This document shows positions 17,826 to 27,608 of a stretch of DNA of 64,000 nucleotides, in pieces. The position numbers were made by a program, and so were the translations under genes. The stretch is from Streptomyces hygroscopicus (GTDB lineage: Bacteria > Actinomycetota > Actinomycetes > Streptomycetales > Streptomycetaceae): contig CP018627.1 of NCBI GenBank assembly GCA_002021875.1, positions 2,170,001 to 2,234,000 on the forward strand, read 5' to 3'. The notes under the pieces were generated by a model. The model worked only from the letters and a program-made list of their open reading frames with translations, did no database searches and was not told the DNA's origin. The first letter of the stretch is position 1; the number at the start of each line of letters is the position of its first letter.

Positions 17826-19046
17826 ATGGACCTGCTGAACACGCTGGTGGACAAGGGGTTGCGGCGCGAATCGCCGACCCGCGAAGAAGCGCTCGCCGTC
17901 CTGGCGACCTCCGATGACGAGGTGCTCGATGTGGTGGCCGCGGCGGGCAAGGTGCGCCGCGCCTGGTTCGGGCGGCGGGTGAAGCTCAACTATCTGGTGA
18001 ACCTGAAGTCGGGGCTGTGCCCCGAGGACTGCTCCTACTGCTCGCAGCGGCTGGGCTCGAAGTCCGAGATTCTCAAGTACACCTGGCTCAAGCCGGAGCA
18101 GGCGGCCGCCGCGGCGGGCGCCGGGGTCGCGGGCGGCGCCAAGCGGGTGTGCCTGGTGGCCAGCGGACGCGGTCCCACCGACCGCGACGTGGACCGGGTC
18201 TCCCAGACCATCGCCGCCATCAAGGAGGAGCACCAGGACGTCGAGATCTGCGCCTGTCTGGGGCTGCTGTCCGACGGCCAGGCGGAGCGGCTGAAGGACG
18301 CGGGGGCGAACGCGTACAACCACAACCTCAACACCTCCGAGGCGACCTACGGCGACATCACGACCACCCACACCTACGCCGACCGGGTCTCGACCGTGCA
18401 GCAGGCCCAGGCGGCGGGGATGTCCGCCTGCTCCGGGCTGATCGCGGGCATGGGCGAGTCGGACGAGGACCTGGTGGACGTGGTCTTCTCGCTGCGCGAC
18501 CTGGACCCGGACTCGGTGCCGGTCAACTTCCTCATCCCGATCGAGGGCACCCCGCTGGCCGGGGACTGGAACCTCACCCCGCAGCGCTGTCTGCGGATCC
18601 TGGCGATGGTGCGGTTCGTCTGCCCGGACGTGGAGGTGCGGCTCGCGGGCGGCCGAGAGATCCATCTGCGGACGCTGCAGCCGCTGGCCCTGAACCTGGC
18701 GAACTCGATCTTCCTCGGCGACTATCTGACCACCGAGGGCCAGGCGGGCGAGGACGATCTGGCGATGATCGCCGACGCGGGCTTCGAGGTGGAGGGCACC
18801 GATACGACGACGCTGCCCAAGCACCGCGCGGACGCGCTCGCCGCCGCCGGTTCCGGCTGCGGCGGCCACGGCGGCGAGGGCGGTGGCTGCGGCCCGTGCG
18901 GTGACGCGGCGCCCGCCGACGCCGTACCCGCCCAGGCGGCGGCCGGCGCCACGGTCTCCACCCCGGCGGCCACGGAGGGGTCCCACGCCGATCTGGTCGC
19001 GGTGCGCCGCCGCGGCGCGGGCACGGATCTGCCGCCCAATGCCTGA
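17826..19046 (+). CDS. bioB: biotin synthase with Gly/Cys-rich C-terminal tail
   Basis: BioB is the radical-SAM enzyme that inserts sulfur into dethiobiotin. The iron-sulfur Cys triad is CPEDCSYC (Cys65, 69, 72). The conserved YNHNLNTS block is present. The enzyme core ends at about residue 340; beyond it are some 65 residues with [17 protein letters not shown] and an Ala/Pro-rich end. AAGGA lies 8 bases before the ATG. The stop overlaps bioA by 8 bases. Confidence 0.95.
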   Translation: MDLLNTLVDKGLRRESPTREEALAVLATSDDEVLDVVAAAGKVRRAWFGRRVKLNYLVNLKSGLCPEDCSYCSQRLGSKSEILKYTWLKPEQAAAAAGAGVAGGAKRVCLVASGRGPTDRDVDRVSQTIAAIKEEHQDVEICACLGLLSDGQAERLKDAGANAYNHNLNTSEATYGDITTTHTYADRVSTVQQAQAAGMSACSGLIAGMGESDEDLVDVVFSLRDLDPDSVPVNFLIPIEGTPLAGDWNLTPQRCLRILAMVRFVCPDVEVRLAGGREIHLRTLQPLALNLANSIFLGDYLTTEGQAGEDDLAMIADAGFEVEGTDTTTLPKHRADALAAAGSGCGGHGGEGGGCGPCGDAAPADAVPAQAAAGATVSTPAATEGSHADLVAVRRRGAGTDLPPNA

Positions 19047-20355
19047 GCCGCTGACCCCGGCCGAACTGCGGGCGCTGGACCGCGAGCACGTCTGGCATCC
19101 GTACGGCCCGATGCCCGGCCGCCAGGACCCCCTGGTCGTGGAGTCCGCGGCCGGGGTCCGGCTGCGGCTGGCCGAGCCGGTGGAGGGCGTCCGCGAGCTG
19201 GTGGACGGCATGTCGTCGTGGTGGTCCGCCATCCACGGCTACAACCACCCGGCGCTCAACGACGCCGCGCGGGGCCAGCTGGACCGGATGAGCCATGTGA
19301 TGTTCGGCGGGCTCACCCATGAGCCCGCCGTCCGGCTGGCCACCCGTCTGGTGGAGATCACGCCGGAGCCGCTGCGCCATGTGTTCCTGGCCGACTCCGG
19401 TTCGGTGTCGGTCGAGGTCGCGGTGAAGATGTGCCTGCAGTACTGGCGCTCCCTCGGCCGCCCCGCCAAGCGGCGGCTGCTGACCTGGCGCGGCGGCTAC
19501 CACGGCGACACCTGGCAGCCGATGGCGGTGTGCGACCCGGACGGCGGAATGCACCGGCTGTGGTCCGGTGTGCTGCCCGAGCAGATCTTCGCGGACGCGC
19601 CGCCGCCCGGTTTCGACGCGGCCCCCGACCCGGCGTACGAGGCACACGTACGTGAGCTGGTGGCCCGTCACGCCCATGAGCTGGCCGCGGTGATCGTGGA
19701 GCCGGTGGTGCAGGGCGCGGGCGGGATGCGCTTCCACTCCCCCGCGCTGCTGCGGGTGCTGCGCGAGGCGTGCGACGAGCACGATGTGCTGCTGGTGTTC
19801 GACGAGATCGCCACGGGCTTCGGCCGCTCTGGCACGCTCTTCGCGGCCGAGCACGCGGGGGTGTGCCCCGATGTGATGTGTCTGGGCAAGGCGCTGACCG
19901 GGGGTTATCTGACCCTCGCCGCCACGCTGTGCACCCCGCGGGTGGCGGACGGCATCTCGCGCGGCGAGGTGCCGGTGCTCGCGCACGGCCCGACGTTCAT
20001 GGGCAATCCGCTGGCCACGGCCGTCGCCTGCGCCTCGATCGATCTGCTGCTCTCCTACGACTGGCGGCAGGAGGTCAAGCGGATCGAGACCGGGCTGCGG
20101 GACGGGCTCGCGGAGGCGGCCGAGTTGCCGGGCGTCCGGGAGGTGCGGGTGCTCGGCGCGATCGGCGTCGTCCAGCTGGACCGTCCGCTGGACGACGCGG
20201 GGATGGCGGCGGCGACGCGGGCCGCGGTGCGCGAGGGCGTATGGCTGCGCCCGTTCCGCGATCTGCTGTACACCATGCCGCCGTACATCACGGGCGACCA
20301 CGATCTGGCCCGGATCTGCACGGCGGTACGGACGGCCGCGGCCGCGGCCGGCTGA
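19039..20355 (+). CDS. bioA: adenosylmethionine-8-amino-7-oxononanoate aminotransferase
   Basis: BioA transfers an amino group from S-adenosylmethionine to make 7,8-diaminononanoate. The 438-residue class III aminotransferase has the HVWHPYGPM start, [28 protein letters not shown] and the PLP Lys in CLGKALTGG (about 283). The ATG lies within bioB, 8 bases before its end, so translation is coupled. A 117-base gap with a small repeat separates it from bioD. Confidence 0.95.
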   Translation: MPEPLTPAELRALDREHVWHPYGPMPGRQDPLVVESAAGVRLRLAEPVEGVRELVDGMSSWWSAIHGYNHPALNDAARGQLDRMSHVMFGGLTHEPAVRLATRLVEITPEPLRHVFLADSGSVSVEVAVKMCLQYWRSLGRPAKRRLLTWRGGYHGDTWQPMAVCDPDGGMHRLWSGVLPEQIFADAPPPGFDAAPDPAYEAHVRELVARHAHELAAVIVEPVVQGAGGMRFHSPALLRVLREACDEHDVLLVFDEIATGFGRSGTLFAAEHAGVCPDVMCLGKALTGGYLTLAATLCTPRVADGISRGEVPVLAHGPTFMGNPLATAVACASIDLLLSYDWRQEVKRIETGLRDGLAEAAELPGVREVRVLGAIGVVQLDRPLDDAGMAAATRAAVREGVWLRPFRDLLYTMPPYITGDHDLARICTAVRTAAAAAG

Positions 20356-20410
20356 CCCGCCCGCTCCGCTCGCGGTCGGCCTCCCACCCACAGGAAGGGA
20401 CCGGCCGCAC

Positions 20411-20440
20411 ACCGGGGCAGACCGGGGCAGACCGGGAGCA
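20411..20440 (+). repeat. 10-base tandem repeat before bioD
   Basis: ACCGGGGCAG occurs twice in tandem, followed by ACCGGGAGCA. It lies in the bioA-bioD gap. Confidence 0.5.
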
Positions 20441-20471
20441 CGAACGAAAGCGAAAGGCAATGGAAACGAAG

Positions 20472-21176
20472 ATGTCAGTACTGGTCGTCACCGGCACGGG
20501 CACCGAAATCGGAAAGACCGTCAGCACAGCGGCCGTCGCCGCCGCGGCACTCGCACGCGGCCGCTCGGTGGCGGTGCTCAAACCCGCCCAGACCGGTCTC
20601 GCGGAGGGCGAACCGGGCGACGCCGCGGAGGTGGCCCGGCTCGCCGGTGCGGTGACCCTGCTCGAACTCGCCCGCTACCCCGATCCGCTGGCCCCCGCCA
20701 CCGCCGCCCGCCGCGCCGGACGGCCGCCGGTGCGGCCGCACGAGGTGGCGGAGGCGGCCGAGAAGCTGGCCGCCGAGCACGATCTGGTGCTGGTCGAGGG
20801 CGCGGGCGGGCTGCTCGTACGGTTCGACGAGACGGGGGCGACGCTCGCCGACGCGGCCCGGCTGCTCGGCGCGCCCGTCCTCGTCGTCGCCCACGCGGGC
20901 CTCGGCACGCTCAACGCGACCACCCTGACCACCGAGGCGCTGCGCGCCCGCGGGCTGGAGTGCCCCGGCGTCGTCATCGGCAGCTGGCCCGCCGCCGCGG
21001 ATCTCGCCTCCCGCTGCAATGTGGCCGATCTGCCGGATTCGTCCGGTGTCCCGCTGCTGGGCGCCATCCCCCAGGGCGCCCCGGCCCTTCCGCCGGCCGA
21101 CTTCCGGGCCCAGGCACCCGGTTGGCTGGCGCCCCGGCTGGACGGGAGCTGGGACGCGGCGCGGCTGGCCGCGTAG
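20472..21176 (+). CDS. bioD: dethiobiotin synthetase
   Basis: BioD closes the ureido ring of dethiobiotin using ATP and CO2. The 234-residue protein has the P-loop [16 protein letters not shown] and the [10 protein letters not shown] block typical of the family. ATG 20472 gives the family start [12 protein letters not shown] and has GGA 7 bases upstream. An in-frame ATG at 20460 would add four residues but has AAAGG only 2 bases away. It completes bioF/bioB/bioA/bioD; the pimelate-forming genes are not in the window. Confidence 0.93.
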   Translation: MSVLVVTGTGTEIGKTVSTAAVAAAALARGRSVAVLKPAQTGLAEGEPGDAAEVARLAGAVTLLELARYPDPLAPATAARRAGRPPVRPHEVAEAAEKLAAEHDLVLVEGAGGLLVRFDETGATLADAARLLGAPVLVVAHAGLGTLNATTLTTEALRARGLECPGVVIGSWPAAADLASRCNVADLPDSSGVPLLGAIPQGAPALPPADFRAQAPGWLAPRLDGSWDAARLAA

Positions 21177-21247
21177 CGACGCCCTCCGCGTGGGCAGAAT
21201 CCCGGTACCGGTTCCATCGTCCGTACCTGGGACAAGGGGGAGCTCCT

Positions 21248-21931
21248 ATGCCCGTATGCCGTCGCACACCCCCGCGTGACGCCGTCCACCACCCGCTCTT
21301 CGCCCGCTGCTACGCCAGAATGAGCCCGCTGGCCGACGAGCGGGCGGGGGTCGGTGCGCTGCGCGGCGAGCTGCTGGCCGGGCTGTCCGGCCGGGTCATC
21401 GAGATCGGCGCGGGCAACGGGCTGAACTTCCCCCACTACCCCGAAGCCGTCTCCGAGGTGGTCGCCATCGAACCCGAGCGCCATCTGCGGCGGCTGGCCA
21501 CCCGGGCGGGGCTGCGGGCCGGGGTGCCGGTGGACGTGGTGCCGGGCGTCGCCGAGGCGCTGCCGGTCAAGAGCGAGGCGTTCGACGCGGCGGTGGCCTG
21601 TCTGGTGCTGTGCTCGGTGCGCGATGTGCGGCGCGCGCTCGCCGAGCTGCTGCGGGTGCTGCGGCCCGGCGGTGAGCTGCGCTTCCTCGAGCACGGCCGC
21701 GCCGAGGGGCGGGTCCTGGCGACGACCCAGCGGGCGCTGGACCGCACGGTATGGCCGCTGATGTTCGGCGGCTGCCATACGGCGCGTGAGGTGCGATCGG
21801 AGATCGTGGCCGCGGGCTTCGAGCCGATGGGCCATCGTCGGCTGCGCATCCCCGAGCGGGGCCCGACGCTGCCGACGTCCCCGTGCGTGCTGGGCGCCGC
21901 GCGCCGCCCGGTACCGCCTTCGCGTCCGTGA
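21248..21931 (+). CDS. class I SAM-dependent methyltransferase
   Basis: A 227-residue methyltransferase of the UbiE/Methyltransf_11 type. The SAM-binding motif I is VIEIGAGNGLNFPHYP, the acidic loop is AIEPERHL, and VLRPGGELRFLEHGR is the post-motif. The C-terminal VWPLMFGGCHTARE segment recalls small methyltransferases related to mammalian METTL7. AAGGGGGAG lies 6 bases before the ATG. Substrate unknown; not obviously part of the biotin unit. Confidence 0.82.
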   Translation: MPVCRRTPPRDAVHHPLFARCYARMSPLADERAGVGALRGELLAGLSGRVIEIGAGNGLNFPHYPEAVSEVVAIEPERHLRRLATRAGLRAGVPVDVVPGVAEALPVKSEAFDAAVACLVLCSVRDVRRALAELLRVLRPGGELRFLEHGRAEGRVLATTQRALDRTVWPLMFGGCHTAREVRSEIVAAGFEPMGHRRLRIPERGPTLPTSPCVLGAARRPVPPSRP

Positions 21932-22114
21932 CCGCGGGCGCGCCGGGTACCGCCTTCCCATCCGTAACCGGGTGCGCGCCCCGCATCGCGTTCGCGCCCC
22001 GGCGTCGCCCTCCCGTCCGTCATCGCATTCGTGTACGCCCGCGTCCACGGGTGGGCGCATCGGCGGCCGGGTCCCTACCATCGAGGGCACGACGTTCCGA
22101 TACGGGGAGGCATC

Positions 22115-22924
22115 GTGTCCACACCGGCGGCAACGAAGACGGACGGGTTCGCGGAGGGCGGCGCCCATGCGGCGGCCCGCGCCCGGTCCCTGACCAAGGC
22201 GTACGGCAGCGGCGAGACGGCCGTGCTCGCGCTGGACGCGGTGGACGTGGAGATCGAACGGGGCAGGTTCACCGCGGTGATGGGCCCGTCCGGATCCGGC
22301 AAGTCCACCCTGATGCACTGTCTGGCGGGTCTCGACACGGTCTCGTCGGGCCAGGCATGGCTGGGCGACACCGAGATCACCGGCCTGGGCGACAAGGAGC
22401 TGACCCAGCTCCGGCGCGACCGGATCGGCTTCATGTTCCAGTCGTTCAATCTGCTGCCCACGCTCAACGCGGCCGAGAACATCACCCTGCCCATGGACAT
22501 CGCGGGCCACAAGCCCGATCGGGAGTGGGTGGACCGGGTCATCGACACCCTCGGGCTGCGGGACCGGCTCCGGCACCGGCCCGCCCAGCTGTCCGGCGGA
22601 CAGCAGCAGCGGGTGGCGTGCGCCCGGGCGCTCGCCTCCCGCCCCGAGCTGATCTTCGCGGACGAGCCCACCGGCAACCTGGACTCACGGTCGGGCCTGG
22701 AGGTGCTGCGCTTTCTGCGGGAGGCCGTCGACGAGCTGGGCCAGACGGTCGTCATGGTCACCCACGACCCGAGCGCCGCCGCCCACTCCGATCTGGTGCT
22801 CTTCCTCGCCGACGGCCGGATCGTGGACCGGATGGAGCGGCCCACGGCCGAGGCGGTGCTGGAGCGGATGCATATCTTCCGGGACACGTCCGGGGCCGAG
22901 CCGGAACCCGACCCGCTGAGCTGA
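22115..22924 (+). CDS. ABC transporter ATP-binding protein (MacB/LolD type)
   Basis: A 269-residue ATPase subunit. Walker A is GPSGSGKST, the Q loop is MFQSFNLLP, the signature is LSGGQQQR, Walker B is LIFADEPTGNLDS and the H loop is MVTHDPS. This subfamily normally pairs with an FtsX-like permease, often in the same operon. No permease follows; the gene is ended by a strong hairpin. The GTG start has GGGGAGG 4 bases upstream. Confidence 0.88.
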   Translation: MSTPAATKTDGFAEGGAHAAARARSLTKAYGSGETAVLALDAVDVEIERGRFTAVMGPSGSGKSTLMHCLAGLDTVSSGQAWLGDTEITGLGDKELTQLRRDRIGFMFQSFNLLPTLNAAENITLPMDIAGHKPDREWVDRVIDTLGLRDRLRHRPAQLSGGQQQRVACARALASRPELIFADEPTGNLDSRSGLEVLRFLREAVDELGQTVVMVTHDPSAAAHSDLVLFLADGRIVDRMERPTAEAVLERMHIFRDTSGAEPEPDPLS

Positions 22925-22929
22925 GCCCC

Positions 22930-22953
22930 GGGCACCGGCCCCGGCCGGTGCCC
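22930..22953 (+). terminator. hairpin after the ABC ATPase
   Basis: GGGCACCGGC and GCCGGTGCCC (10-base arms), 4-base loop, 5 bases past the stop. Confidence 0.75.
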
Positions 22954-23061
22954 GATCGGCCGGACCGGTGAATGAGGTCGGGTGAGGGCGAGTGGGGACG
23001 AGCAGTCCCGAACGGCGCCGATCTCCGATACGTTCGCCGTATCCGCGCTCAAGGAGGGCTC

Positions 23062-23979
23062 ATGGCAAGGCCGTTCCGCTTCGGAGTCAATCTGCTCACC
23101 CTTGAATCGGCCGAGGCATGGCGGGCGAAGTGCCGCCACGCCGAGCAACTCGGCTATGACGTGCTGCTCACCCCCGACCACCTCGGCAACCCCGCCCCGT
23201 TCCCGGCGCTGGCCACCGCCGCCGAGGCGACCGAGCGCCCACGGCTGGGCACCTTCGTACTCAACGCCGGCTTCTGGAACCCCGCGCTGCTCGCCCGGGA
23301 GGTGGCCACCTGCGACGCGCTCACCGACGGCCGGCTGGAGCTCGGCCTGGGCGCCGGCTATGTCAAGGCCGAGCACGACAGCGCCGGGCTGCCCTTCGGT
23401 TCACCACGGGAACGGGTGGACCACCTCGTACATACCGTGGCCGAGTTGGAGCGTCTGCTGACCGATTCCGAGCACCGGCCGCGGGCCGTCCAGTCCCCGC
23501 GCCCGCCACTGCTGCTCGGCGGCAACGGCGACCGGCTGCTGCGGCTGGCCGCGCGCCATGCGGACATCGCGGCCTTCACCGGGGCGGTGCAGGCCCCCGG
23601 CAAGCCCCAGGGCGCCCTGGAGCTGATCAGCCCCGAGGCGCTGGAGGAGCGGGTAGGCGCCTTCCGCCGCTTCGCCGCCGAAGCGGGGCGGGCGGAGGGG
23701 GCCGATGAGCCGGGTGAGGCGATCGAGCTGAACTACCTCATCCAGATGGCCGGGCCCGGCGCCGACCGGCGCGCCAAGGTGCGCGAGCTGTCCGGGTACG
23801 CACCGGGCCTCACCGAGGACCAGCTGCTGGAGCACCCGGCGCTGCTGCTGGGCGACGCCAAGGAGATGGCGGAGCAGTTGCGGGCCCACCGCAAGCGGTT
23901 CGGCTTCTCGTACTTCACCGTGCTGGAGCACAACATGGAGGCACTCGCCCCGGTGATCGAGGAGCTGCACGGAAGCTGA
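23062..23979 (+). CDS. LLM-class F420-dependent oxidoreductase
   Basis: A 305-residue luciferase-like flavin/F420 enzyme. Family signs are FRFGVNLL at the start, the DVLLTPDHLG strand, LARE-VATCDALTDGRLELGLGAGY (the LLM signature block) and PPLLLGGNGDRLLRLAARHAD. The TIGR03621-type subfamily is likely from the overall pattern. AAGGAGG sits 4 bases before the ATG, a strong site. Substrate unknown. Confidence 0.85.
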   Translation: MARPFRFGVNLLTLESAEAWRAKCRHAEQLGYDVLLTPDHLGNPAPFPALATAAEATERPRLGTFVLNAGFWNPALLAREVATCDALTDGRLELGLGAGYVKAEHDSAGLPFGSPRERVDHLVHTVAELERLLTDSEHRPRAVQSPRPPLLLGGNGDRLLRLAARHADIAAFTGAVQAPGKPQGALELISPEALEERVGAFRRFAAEAGRAEGADEPGEAIELNYLIQMAGPGADRRAKVRELSGYAPGLTEDQLLEHPALLLGDAKEMAEQLRAHRKRFGFSYFTVLEHNMEALAPVIEELHGS

Positions 23980-24031
23980 CCGGGCGGAATTCCCGTCGAC
24001 GCCGCGGCCCGCCCGATGATGGGATGCGGCC

Positions 24032-24457
24032 ATGAACGATCTTCGGATACGGGCCGCGGCCCCCGCCGACCTCGACACCGTGCTCGCCTTCTGGAAGGAG
24101 GCGGCGGAGGGCACCAGCATCAGCGACGACCGGGACGGGGTGGCCCGGCTGCTCGACCGCGACCCGGAGTCGCTGCTGCTGGCCGAGCGGGACGGGGAAC
24201 TCGCCGGAACCGTGATCGCCGGTTTCGACGGCTGGCGCTGCCATCTGTACCGGCTGGCCGTCCACCCCGGGCACCGCCGCCGGGGCGTGGCGACGGCCCT
24301 GCTGGGGGCGGCCGAGGAGCGGTTCACGGCCCTGGGCGGACGGCGCGGGGACGCGATGGTGCTCAACGAGAACGGGCCGGCCCACCATGCGTGGAGCGCG
24401 GCGGGCTATGAGCGCCAGCCGCAGTGGAGCCGCTGGGTCAAGCCGCTGGCCCCCTGA
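24032..24457 (+). CDS. GNAT family N-acetyltransferase
   Basis: A 141-residue single-domain acetyltransferase. The acetyl-CoA pocket is LAVHPGHRRRGVATALLGAAE (R-x-x-G-x-A), and NENGPAHHAWSAAGYERQPQW is the usual C-terminal strand-helix. The acceptor is unknown. Confidence 0.85.
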   Translation: MNDLRIRAAAPADLDTVLAFWKEAAEGTSISDDRDGVARLLDRDPESLLLAERDGELAGTVIAGFDGWRCHLYRLAVHPGHRRRGVATALLGAAEERFTALGGRRGDAMVLNENGPAHHAWSAAGYERQPQWSRWVKPLAP

Positions 24458-24461
24458 CCCG

Positions 24462-24488
24462 GCGCGGCCGTCCCCGGCACGGCCGCGC
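24462..24488 (+). terminator. hairpin after the GNAT gene
   Basis: GCGCGGCCGT and ACGGCCGCGC (10-base arms) around a 7-base loop, 5 bases after the stop. Confidence 0.6.
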
Positions 24489-24539
24489 GGGGGCTGCGTT
24501 CCTCCGGTCCCTGGCGGATCATGTGACGGAGGTGAACCG

Positions 24540-25904
24540 ATGACCGAAGTCCTCCTCCTGGCCGTGGCGCTTCTCCTGGCGGTGACCTGTGGCGCCTTCG
24601 TCGCGGCGGAGTTCTCGCTGACCACGGTCGAGCGCAGCGAGCTGGAACGGGCGGCCGAACGCGGGGAGCGCGGTGCGGCCGGTGCGCTGAAGGCCGTGCG
24701 CAGCCTCACCTATCAGCTCTCCGGCGCGCAGCTCGGCATCACCGTGACCAATCTGGTCGTCGGCATGCTGGCCGAGCCGTCCGTCGCGGCCCTGCTGGCC
24801 GGACCGCTCACCGCGATCGGCGTACCCCAGTCGGCCGTCCGTTCGGCCGCGCTGGTGCTCGGCACCTTTCTGTCGACCGTCGTGCTGATGGTCGTCGGCG
24901 AGCTGGTGCCCAAGAACTGGGCCATCTCCCGGCCACTGCCGGTCGCCAAGGCCGTGGCGACCCCGCAGCGCGTCTTCAGCTCCGTCTTCCGCCCGCTGAT
25001 CAGCCATCTCAACAACACCGCCAACCGCACCGTGCGCCGGATGGGCCTGGAGCCCGCCGAGGAGCTGGCCTCCGCGCGCGGCCCGCAGGAGCTGATCGCC
25101 CTCGCCCGCCACTCCGCCAAGGAGGGCGCGCTGGAGAAGGACACCGCCGAACTGTTCGTGCGCACCCTGAACCTCGCCGAGCTCACCGCGCAGAACGTGA
25201 TGACCCCGAGAGTGCGGGTGGTGGCGCTGGACATACGGGCCACCGCCGAGGACGTCGCCAACGCCACCCGCGCCACCGGGCTGTCCCGCTTCCCCGTCTA
25301 CCAGGGCAGCCTGGACACGGTGACCGGCCTCGTCCACATCAAGGACGTCCTGGCGGTCCCCGCCGAGGAGCGGCCCCGCCGCCCGGTCTCCGATCTGATG
25401 CGCGAGGCACTGTTCGTCCCGGAGTCGCTGACCGTGGACCGGCTGCTGGACCGGCTCTCGGCGCAGCGCAGCATGGCCGTGGTCATCGACGAGTACGGCG
25501 GCACGGCCGGGGTCGTCACGCTGGAGGACATCGTCGAGGAGGTGGTCGGCGAGGTCCGCGACGAGCACGATCCGAAGGAGACCCCCCATCTGATGCCGAT
25601 GGGCCGGGACGCGGAGGGCCATGCGCTGTACGACGCGGACGGCGCGGCCCGCATGGATCAGCTCAAGCGCATCGGGCTGCGGGTGCCGCCGGGCCCGTAC
25701 GACACCCTGGCCGGGCTGATCGCCACCGAGCTGGGCCGGATCCCCGCCGTCGGCGACACCGTCGAGCTGGCGGGCTGGTCCGTGGAGGTGCGCAAGGTGA
25801 CGAGCCACCGCGCGGCCCGGGTCCGGCTGCGGGCGCCGCTGCGCGGTGCCGGGAGCGACGGCGACGGCGGCGTGCCCGGCGCCGAGGGGGCGACGGGCCG
25901 ATGA
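24540..25904 (+). CDS. CNNM/CBS-domain membrane protein (CorC/HlyC family), first of a pair
   Basis: A 454-residue membrane protein. The N-terminal CNNM domain (about 1-200) has four hydrophobic segments; two CBS domains (about 215-340) contain MTPRVRVVALD, GLSRFPVYQG and VVIDEYGGTAGVVTLEDIVEE; a CorC_HlyC C-terminal domain (about 360-440) holds RIPAVGDTVELAGW. Relatives are linked to magnesium/cobalt efflux and membrane repair. GGAGGTGA lies just before the ATG. It overlaps the second gene by 4 bases, so the two probably form a heteromer. Confidence 0.9.
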   Translation: MTEVLLLAVALLLAVTCGAFVAAEFSLTTVERSELERAAERGERGAAGALKAVRSLTYQLSGAQLGITVTNLVVGMLAEPSVAALLAGPLTAIGVPQSAVRSAALVLGTFLSTVVLMVVGELVPKNWAISRPLPVAKAVATPQRVFSSVFRPLISHLNNTANRTVRRMGLEPAEELASARGPQELIALARHSAKEGALEKDTAELFVRTLNLAELTAQNVMTPRVRVVALDIRATAEDVANATRATGLSRFPVYQGSLDTVTGLVHIKDVLAVPAEERPRRPVSDLMREALFVPESLTVDRLLDRLSAQRSMAVVIDEYGGTAGVVTLEDIVEEVVGEVRDEHDPKETPHLMPMGRDAEGHALYDADGAARMDQLKRIGLRVPPGPYDTLAGLIATELGRIPAVGDTVELAGWSVEVRKVTSHRAARVRLRAPLRGAGSDGDGGVPGAEGATGR

Positions 25905-26905
25905 CCGTCCTCCAGCTCCTGATCGGCCTGCTGACGCTGGTCCTCAACGCCTTCTTCGTGGGCGCGGAGTTCGCCCTGATCTCGGTGCGCCGCAGCCAGA
26001 TCGATCCGCACGCCCAGCAGGGCGACCGGCGGGCCCGGTCCGTGCTGTGGGCCCTGGAGCACCTCTCCGCGCTGCTGGCCGCGGCCCAGCTCGGGATCAC
26101 GCTGTGCACGCTGGTGCTGGGCGCCGTCGCGGAACCCGCCATCGCGCATCTGCTGGAGCCGTTCTTCCATGTGGTGGGGCTGCCGCTGGGTCTGGTGCAC
26201 CCGGTCTCGTTCGTGATCGCGCTGGCCGTGGCCACCTATCTGCACATGCTGTTCGGCGAGATGGTGCCCAAGAACGTGGCGCTGGCCGAGCCGGTGCGCA
26301 CCGTGCTGTTGCTCGGCCCGCCCCTGGTCGCCCTCGCCCGCACCCTGCGCCCGGTGATCTTCGGCGTGAACTCCTTGGCGAACGGGCTGCTGAAGCTGAT
26401 GCGCGTGGAGCCCAAGGGCGAGGTCGCGGCGACCTTCTCGGACGATGAGCTGGCCCGGATGGTCTCGGACTCCAGCGAGGCCGGGCTGCTGGACGACCGC
26501 GCCACCGTGCGGCTGCGGGACGTGCTGGAGCTGGGCCGGCGACGGGTGCGGGATGTCGTGCTGCCCATGGATCAGGTGGTCAAGGCGCAGCTCGGGGTGA
26601 CCCCCGAGGAGCTGGAACAACTGGCGGCGCGGACCGGCTTCTCACGGTTCCCGGTGGTCGACGACTCCGGGCGGATCCTGGGCTATCTGCATGTGAAGGA
26701 CGCGCTGGACGCACGGCCCCGGGATGTGCCGTTCCGCCCCGATCAGCTGCGCCCGATCCCCCGGGTGCGGTCCCATACGCCGCTGGACGACGTGCTCACC
26801 GCGATGCGCGACAGCCGCACCCACCTCGCGGCGGTCATCGCCGCGGACGGACGGCTGGAGGGGCTGGTGACCATGGAGGACGTGCTGCGCGAGCTGGTCG
26901 CCTGA
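25901..26905 (+). CDS. CNNM/CBS-domain membrane protein (CorC/HlyC family), second of a pair
   Basis: A 334-residue paralogue of the upstream protein, started by an ATGA overlap. It has the four-helix CNNM domain (about 1-190, with FFVGAEFALISVRRSQ) and two CBS domains (DVVLPMDQVV, TGFSRFPVVDDSG, LEGLVTMEDVLRELV) but stops there, lacking the C-terminal CorC_HlyC domain. Tandem long/short pairs of this kind are common in actinobacteria, consistent with a mixed complex. Confidence 0.88.
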   Translation: MTVLQLLIGLLTLVLNAFFVGAEFALISVRRSQIDPHAQQGDRRARSVLWALEHLSALLAAAQLGITLCTLVLGAVAEPAIAHLLEPFFHVVGLPLGLVHPVSFVIALAVATYLHMLFGEMVPKNVALAEPVRTVLLLGPPLVALARTLRPVIFGVNSLANGLLKLMRVEPKGEVAATFSDDELARMVSDSSEAGLLDDRATVRLRDVLELGRRRVRDVVLPMDQVVKAQLGVTPEELEQLAARTGFSRFPVVDDSGRILGYLHVKDALDARPRDVPFRPDQLRPIPRVRSHTPLDDVLTAMRDSRTHLAAVIAADGRLEGLVTMEDVLRELVA

Positions 26906-26958
26906 ATCACCTATGTGGCCGCTATGTGGCCGCGCGCCTCATTCCTCGTCGCGTCCGG

Positions 26959-27213
26959 TCACTCCTCGGTGCGTCTGGACTCATGGGCGATGATGCACTC
27001 CTGCCAGTGGGCCAGCGCTTCCTCCCGTCCGCCGCCGCCCTCCTCGGCCACCGCCACCAGCGCATGGGCGGCCATCGCGGCGAGCCGCACCGCGACCCGG
27101 CACGCATCGCGCATCTCGAGCGGCTCCAGGAGGGCGGCGGCGCCCTCCCCGTCGTCGGCGAGCGCGGCGGCGACGATGGCCATGGTCGTGCGGTCGCATT
27201 CGAAGGCATCCAC
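26959..27213 (-). CDS. small hypothetical protein
   Basis: An 84-residue helical protein beginning with GTG in VDAFECDRTTMAIVAAALAD and ending HWQECIIAHESRRTEE. It is Ala/Glu-rich with a conserved look (DACRVAVRLAAMAAHALVAVA). I recognise no domain. The start is uncertain because no clear ribosome site was found. It is likely to share a transcript with the minus-strand gene upstream. Confidence 0.5.
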   Translation of the reverse strand: MDAFECDRTTMAIVAAALADDGEGAAALLEPLEMRDACRVAVRLAAMAAHALVAVAEEGGGGREEALAHWQECIIAHESRRTEE

Positions 27214-27305
27214 GTCGACCAGACTGCCCCGCCACGCGGCGCGCGGAACCCCGCGCGGTCCAAGCGGGCCAACCGGAGGGCATCGGCCGGACGGCCGCGC
27301 GAGGC

Positions 27306-27554
27306 TCAGCGGCGGGGGCCGGGGGCGCTGCCTGGGCCGGTGCCGGGCCGGGTGCCCATCGGGTCGTAGCGGAAGATCACGTACTCGACCCGGCCGATGA
27401 CCTTGGTGCGGTTCGTCCGCCGGTACAGCTCCGGTGGCCGGAAGATGTTGTCGTCGTAGATGTCCGCGCCGGGCTCCACATTCCAGCTGGCGGTCGTCCC
27501 GTTCCGCGCTCCGCCCTCGAAGTAGATGTGGGTCATCGCCATGCGGCTCATCAT
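27306..27554 (-). CDS. small hypothetical protein
   Basis: An 82-residue protein with a polar, beta-rich look (THIYFEGGARNGTTASWNV, YRRTNRTKVIGRVEYVIFRY) and a Gly/Pro-rich tail. Alternative ATGs at 27542 and 27536 would shorten it by 4 or 6 residues, and none has a strong ribosome site. Codon bias and the conserved-looking core argue for a real gene. Function unknown. It is divergent from the GDSL hydrolase. Confidence 0.55.
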   Translation of the reverse strand: MMSRMAMTHIYFEGGARNGTTASWNVEPGADIYDDNIFRPPELYRRTNRTKVIGRVEYVIFRYDPMGTRPGTGPGSAPGPRR

Positions 27555-27608
27555 GCTCGCGGTCGGCGGTCAACGCAGCCCGCACACCGGGATAGGATCG
27601 CCTGCGCC

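Noticed and set aside
22963..23061. Upstream start for the LLM oxidoreductase at 22972
   Set aside because: The extra 30 residues do not fit the family, and the ATG at 23062 has a near-perfect AAGGAGG site.
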